Source of the DNA: an uncultured Verrucomicrobiota bacterium
GTDB lineage: Bacteria > Verrucomicrobiota > Verrucomicrobiia > Chthoniobacterales > SZAS-18
Reading direction: 5' to 3'
Assembly (NCBI GenBank): GCA_937873255.1
Contig: CALMVM010000003.1
Span: forward strand, 1 to 8,963
DNA: 8,963 nt
The notes below the pieces were generated by a model that was given only the letters and a program-made list of their open reading frames with translations, did not search any database and was not told the origin of the DNA. Made by a program: the position numbers and the translations under genes. Below are positions 6,367 through 8,963 of this stretch, in pieces. Position 1 is the stretch's first letter. Each line of letters opens with the position of its first letter.

Positions 6367-8061
6367 ATGAACGCCCTCGCCCTCGTCCAGTTGGCTGTCT
6401 TTCTCCTGCTGGTGGTGTGCCTGGTCAAGCCGCTGGGCACTTATCTGGAGCGTGCTTTCACGCATCAACCCACTTTCTTGGACCCGGTGCTTTTGCCCAT
6501 CGAGCGGTTCACCTACCGGATGCTGCGCGTCCGGCCCGAACGCGAGATGGACTGGAAGCGTTATTCGCTGGCGTTCGTGCTCTTTGGCGTGGTCAACATG
6601 GTGGCGCTCTATCTCGGGTTGCGCTGGCAGGCGTCCTTGCCGTGGTTCTTTCCCGGCGCGATGACCACGCCCACGACGCCCGACCTCGCGGCCAACACCG
6701 CCGTTAGCTTCGTGACCACGACCACCTGGCAGGCCTACGCGGGCGAGACGACGTTGAGCTACTTCAGCCAGCTTCTGCTCGTCGGGCAGAATTTCCTGGG
6801 GGGTGCGGCGGGCTTGGTCGTGGGCATCACGTTCGTGCGCGGGTACGTGCGTGAGAACACCACAAACCTGGGCAACTTCTGGGTGGACCTCGTGCGGGCG
6901 CTGTTGTGGGTGCTCCTGCCGTTGTCGGTGGTGGGCAGCCTGTTCCTGATCGCGCAGGGCGTCCCGATGAACTTCCTGCCGTACACCGTCGTGCACACGG
7001 TCGGCGGCGGGACGCAGACGATTGCCCAGGGACCGGTCGCCGCGCTGGAGTTCATCAAGAATCTGGGCACCAACGGCGGCGGCTTCTTCAACGCCAACGG
7101 CGCGCATCCCTTCGAGAACCCGACCCCGCTGACCAATGTGGTCGAACTGCTCGCCATCGTCCTGCTCCCGGCGGCTTTCACCCATACCTTCGGACGGATG
7201 GTAGGCCGCCCGCGCGATGGTTGGGTGATCTTCTGGACGATGACCGCCCTCTTCGTGGCGGGCTATCTGGTGTGCGGCTGGGCGGAGGGCCACCCGAGCC
7301 CCGCGTGGGCGCAGGCCGTCAGCGGCGGCAACCTGGAAGGCAAGGAAACCCGCTTCGGGGTAGGTGGCTCGACGCTGGCGGCAGTCGTGACTTCCAACGG
7401 CGCCACCGGCTCTTACAACTCGATGCACGACAGCTTCCAGCCGCTGGGCGTGCTCGTGCCGCTGCTGAACATGCTTTTGGGCGAGATCGTCTATGGCGGC
7501 CTGGGCACGGGTTTGTACAGCATGGTGTTCGTCGCGCTGGTGGCGCTTTTCATCGGGGGATTGATGGTCGGACGCTCCCCGGAACACCTCGGCCGCCGCC
7601 TCGGTCCACCCGAGATGAAGATCATCGCGGTGTACACGCTCCTCGGTCCGGCGACGGTCCTGGTCCTGACCGCACTGGCCGTGATGACCCAGGCCGGTCG
7701 GGACGGACTGACGACCAACGACGGCGCGCACGGCTTCACCGAGATCCTCTTCGCCTATGCCAGCGCCTTGGCAAACAACGGCCAGAACATGGCGGGCTTG
7801 AGCGCCAACAGCGTGTTCTACAACGTCACGACGATGATCGCCATGCTGGTGGGACGCTACGGTCTGGCGGTGCTGGCCTTGGCGCTGGCCAGCCGGTTCG
7901 CCGCCACGTCCCGACGACCGGCCAGCTCGGGCACCGTGCCGTCCGACGGCGTCCAGTTCGGTGTGCTGCTCGCCGCGACGGCCGTGCTGGTCGGCGCGTT
8001 GAACTTCCTGCCGGCGTTGGCGCTCGGGCCGCTGCTGGAACATTTTTCCATGCTGCGTTGA
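6367..8061 (+). CDS. kdpA: KdpA, K+-translocating channel-like subunit of the Kdp ATPase
   Basis: KdpA is the membrane subunit that selects and passes K+ in the high-affinity KdpFABC pump. The 564-residue frame is complete and of normal length, starting MNALALVQLAVFLLL and ending GALNFLPALALGPLLEH. All four pore-loop regions can be placed: D1 at 117-122 (TTTTWQ), D2 at 234-239 (GTNGGG, followed by FFNANGAHPFENP), D3 at 342-357 (TSNGATGSYNSMHDSF) and D4 around 470-482 (NNGQNMAGLSANS). The D1 motif is TNTNW in E. coli, so both Asn are Thr here. GKETRFGVGG and GLMVGRSPEHLG are other family marks. No kdpB follows: after the stop there are 164 bp and then a LysR fragment on the other strand. Without KdpB the protein cannot act as an ATP-driven pump unless kdpBC lies elsewhere. 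No ribosome binding site is evident. Confidence 0.96.
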   Translation: MNALALVQLAVFLLLVVCLVKPLGTYLERAFTHQPTFLDPVLLPIERFTYRMLRVRPEREMDWKRYSLAFVLFGVVNMVALYLGLRWQASLPWFFPGAMTTPTTPDLAANTAVSFVTTTTWQAYAGETTLSYFSQLLLVGQNFLGGAAGLVVGITFVRGYVRENTTNLGNFWVDLVRALLWVLLPLSVVGSLFLIAQGVPMNFLPYTVVHTVGGGTQTIAQGPVAALEFIKNLGTNGGGFFNANGAHPFENPTPLTNVVELLAIVLLPAAFTHTFGRMVGRPRDGWVIFWTMTALFVAGYLVCGWAEGHPSPAWAQAVSGGNLEGKETRFGVGGSTLAAVVTSNGATGSYNSMHDSFQPLGVLVPLLNMLLGEIVYGGLGTGLYSMVFVALVALFIGGLMVGRSPEHLGRRLGPPEMKIIAVYTLLGPATVLVLTALAVMTQAGRDGLTTNDGAHGFTEILFAYASALANNGQNMAGLSANSVFYNVTTMIAMLVGRYGLAVLALALASRFAATSRRPASSGTVPSDGVQFGVLLAATAVLVGALNFLPALALGPLLEHFSMLR

Positions 8062-8225
8062 GCAGGCTTCCGCCCGAGCGCTCGGCGTGACGACGACGCA
8101 TGGTGGCAGCAACCGCACGCAACGAACACAAACGGCGGCGATCATCCCGGAGGCCGATGCTTGTCGGGAGAGGTGCCGAATCGGTTTCGCACCGGCCGTG
8201 ATCGCGAAGACACGCCGGCCTTCCA
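8062..8225. other. Intergenic stretch after kdpA, with no kdpB
   Basis: None of the three forward frames gives a KdpB-like N-terminus and no ORF begins here with a plausible start. A 12-bp palindrome CCGAGCGCTCGG (8074-8085) lies 12 bases after the kdpA stop and could fold back, but it has no loop or T-tract. Otherwise I see nothing in this stretch. Confidence 0.4.
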
Positions 8226-8576
8226 TCACCCTTTGAGCTTCGTTGGTGCGGTGGCCACGGCCAGGAAGTTGCGCGGCACCCGCGAGGCATGTTCCCGCAG
8301 CCAGATCATTTGTAGCTGGTAGGTGCCCAAGGCTGAGTCCAAGCGTTTGACCCGGCAGTCCGGTACGGAAGCGCTCACGGCGTCGCCGGGCAGGATCGCC
8401 ACGCCGTAGCCCGCCGCCACCAACGCCAGGACGTTTTTGTGTCCATCCACCGGGCGAACCCGTCGCGGGGCGTACCCCAACTCTTTCCAGGCAGCGTCCA
8501 GGCCCTCGACGTAGGGGGGGCAGGCTCCCTGAGAGGCTTGCCGTCGACGTTCCCGCAGCATACTCCCCGTTCGCAC
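8226..8576 (-). pseudogene. LysR-family regulator, second C-terminal effector-domain fragment
   Basis: From ~8522 down to the TGA at 8226 the minus strand encodes the final ~98 residues of a LysR effector domain: PPYVEGLDAAWKELGYAP, GHKNVLALVAAGYGVAILPG (the conserved ligand-domain hinge segment), then DCRVKRLDS, TYQLQMIWLREHASRVPRNF and a short tail. The helix-turn-helix and first effector lobe are missing. The frame begins at a GTG at 8576, but its first 18 residues do not fit the family. It differs from the LysR remnant at 4453-4811 in both sequence and orientation, so two separate regulators were lost. It faces kdpA tail to tail and starts next to an unrelated fragment on the other strand at ~8530-8597. 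Confidence 0.72.
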
Positions 8577-8596
8577 GAGGTTTTGCGGCAGGTAGA

Positions 8597-8890
8597 ATGG
8601 AGACGCAAGGCGATGCTTGGTTGGAAGCCTTGTCGCTCACGGAATGGCCTGTTCCTGCCGTGGTCGATTTCCTGACGCTGCGCCCGTTTGGACCGGAAAC
8701 GTGGGGCCGGGCGCGTCACTTGGGACCGACAGTCTGGGCGCGATATTGGCAAAAGGCAGGTGCCTTCGTGTACGGACTCCAAACCGTCGAGATCGAGCAA
8801 GCCGCGCGGGAATTCCTCGCGCACGGTCGTCCATTCATCGCGATGGATGTACTCGCCTCGGCGCATTCCCAACAAAGCCAGCCATCTTGA
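8597..8890 (+). CDS. Unidentified helical protein, probable fragment of a larger protein
   Basis: The 97-residue frame starts at ATG 8597 and is open a further ~70 bp upstream. Residues ~18-78 carry a pattern I recall from large, mostly helical bacterial proteins of unknown role: a short aliphatic helix ending in LRPFGPETWGRARHLG, then a spaced Trp-x-Arg-Tyr-Trp (WARYW, residues ~47-51), then an acidic helix with EQAAREFLAHGRPFIAMDVL. The GP-TW / YW / GRP-x-x-A spacing suggests one unit of an alpha-helical repeat array. I do not know the family's name or function. No membrane segment or signal peptide is seen. The frame ends in a low-similarity SQQSQPS tail, just before an IS-like end, so it is probably cut at both ends. 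The opposite strand has an open frame here too, but without recognisable similarity. Confidence 0.5.
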   Translation: METQGDAWLEALSLTEWPVPAVVDFLTLRPFGPETWGRARHLGPTVWARYWQKAGAFVYGLQTVEIEQAAREFLAHGRPFIAMDVLASAHSQQSQPS

Positions 8891-8911
8891 GAACTCGTCG
8901 CTGAAGCCTTA

Positions 8912-8963
8912 GAGCTTGTTATGAACTGACATCGGCCCCGGTTATGTTGCTGGATGAGTGATC
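8912..8963 (+). mobile_element. Possible left end of an IS5-like insertion sequence, cut by the window edge
   Basis: Right after TTA (8909-8911) comes GAGCTTGTTATGAACTG (8912-8928), which looks like a terminal inverted repeat of IS5-type elements, many of which start with GAG and insert at TNA sites. An ATG at 8954 (ATG AGT GAT, Met-Ser-Asp) lies about 42 bp inside, the usual distance for an IS5-family transposase start. The only other evidence would lie past the window: the transposase and the right-hand repeat. No second copy of this repeat occurs in the window. Confidence 0.35.

Noticed and set aside
6906..8090. A 394-codon plus-strand frame overlapping kdpA
   Set aside because: It is an alternative frame of kdpA with Arg/Gly-rich composition and no domain; overlap coding is not supported.
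8062..8225. Possible kdpB start after kdpA
   Set aside because: All three forward frames were read; none shows a KdpB N-terminus or any P-type ATPase feature.
6352..8640. A 762-codon open frame on the minus strand across all of kdpA
   Set aside because: It is antisense to an unmistakable kdpA, rich in Arg, His, Gln and Gly as expected from the mirror of GC-rich codons, and resembles no family. A GC-skewed third position keeps it open.
1..8963. CRISPR arrays, tRNA or rRNA genes
   Set aside because: No regularly spaced repeats, no cloverleaf with a conserved T-loop and no rRNA-like stretches were seen on either strand.

Overview
This is a GC-rich bacterial window, probably from a Gram-negative environmental organism. 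The codon bias is strong and third positions are mostly G or C. No start in the window has a convincing Shine-Dalgarno sequence. The gene content (a ferritin-like/VIT1 fusion, a two-domain CHR chromate transporter, a CPA1 antiporter and an acidobacterial/verrucomicrobial-looking KdpA) does not fix the phylum.

Layout from left to right. At 1-1029 (+) lies the C-terminal part of an AI-2E family (PerM/YdiK-like) transporter with its cytosolic tail. Its membrane part has been lost and replaced by about 100 bp containing two tandem hairpins. At 1070-3785 (-) three genes are read in the order mbfA-like (Er-VIT1), chrA and a small EamA transporter. The first two are nearly touching. At 3912-4811 lies a gene graveyard: an NTF2/SnoaL-like 3' end with a frameshift, a middle piece of a xanthine-dehydrogenase-family FAD subunit, and the 3' end of a LysR regulator with a late frameshift. 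At 4916-6193 (-) and 6367-8061 (+) two intact ion transporters diverge from a 173-bp gap: an NhaP-type Na+/H+ (or K+/H+) antiporter and KdpA. No kdpB, kdpC, kdpF or kdpDE follows kdpA. At 8226-8890 lie the 3' end of a second LysR gene (-) and a fragment of an unidentified helical protein (+). The last ~50 bp look like the left end of an insertion sequence whose transposase would start at 8954.

The intact genes share a theme of ion and metal homeostasis: Fe/Mn export, chromate, Na+/K+/H+ and K+. They are separated by broken genes whose ends do not match their families' ends. This suggests deletion and rearrangement, perhaps driven by IS elements, in an accessory or decaying region. The alternative is assembly joins, which cannot be excluded from sequence alone. 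I see no clear novel multi-gene system. The most unusual points are the orphan KdpA with a substituted first filter motif, the tandem hairpins at the AI-2E breakpoint, the mosaic of remnants at 3.9-4.8 kb, and the unidentified helical fragment beside the IS-like end.
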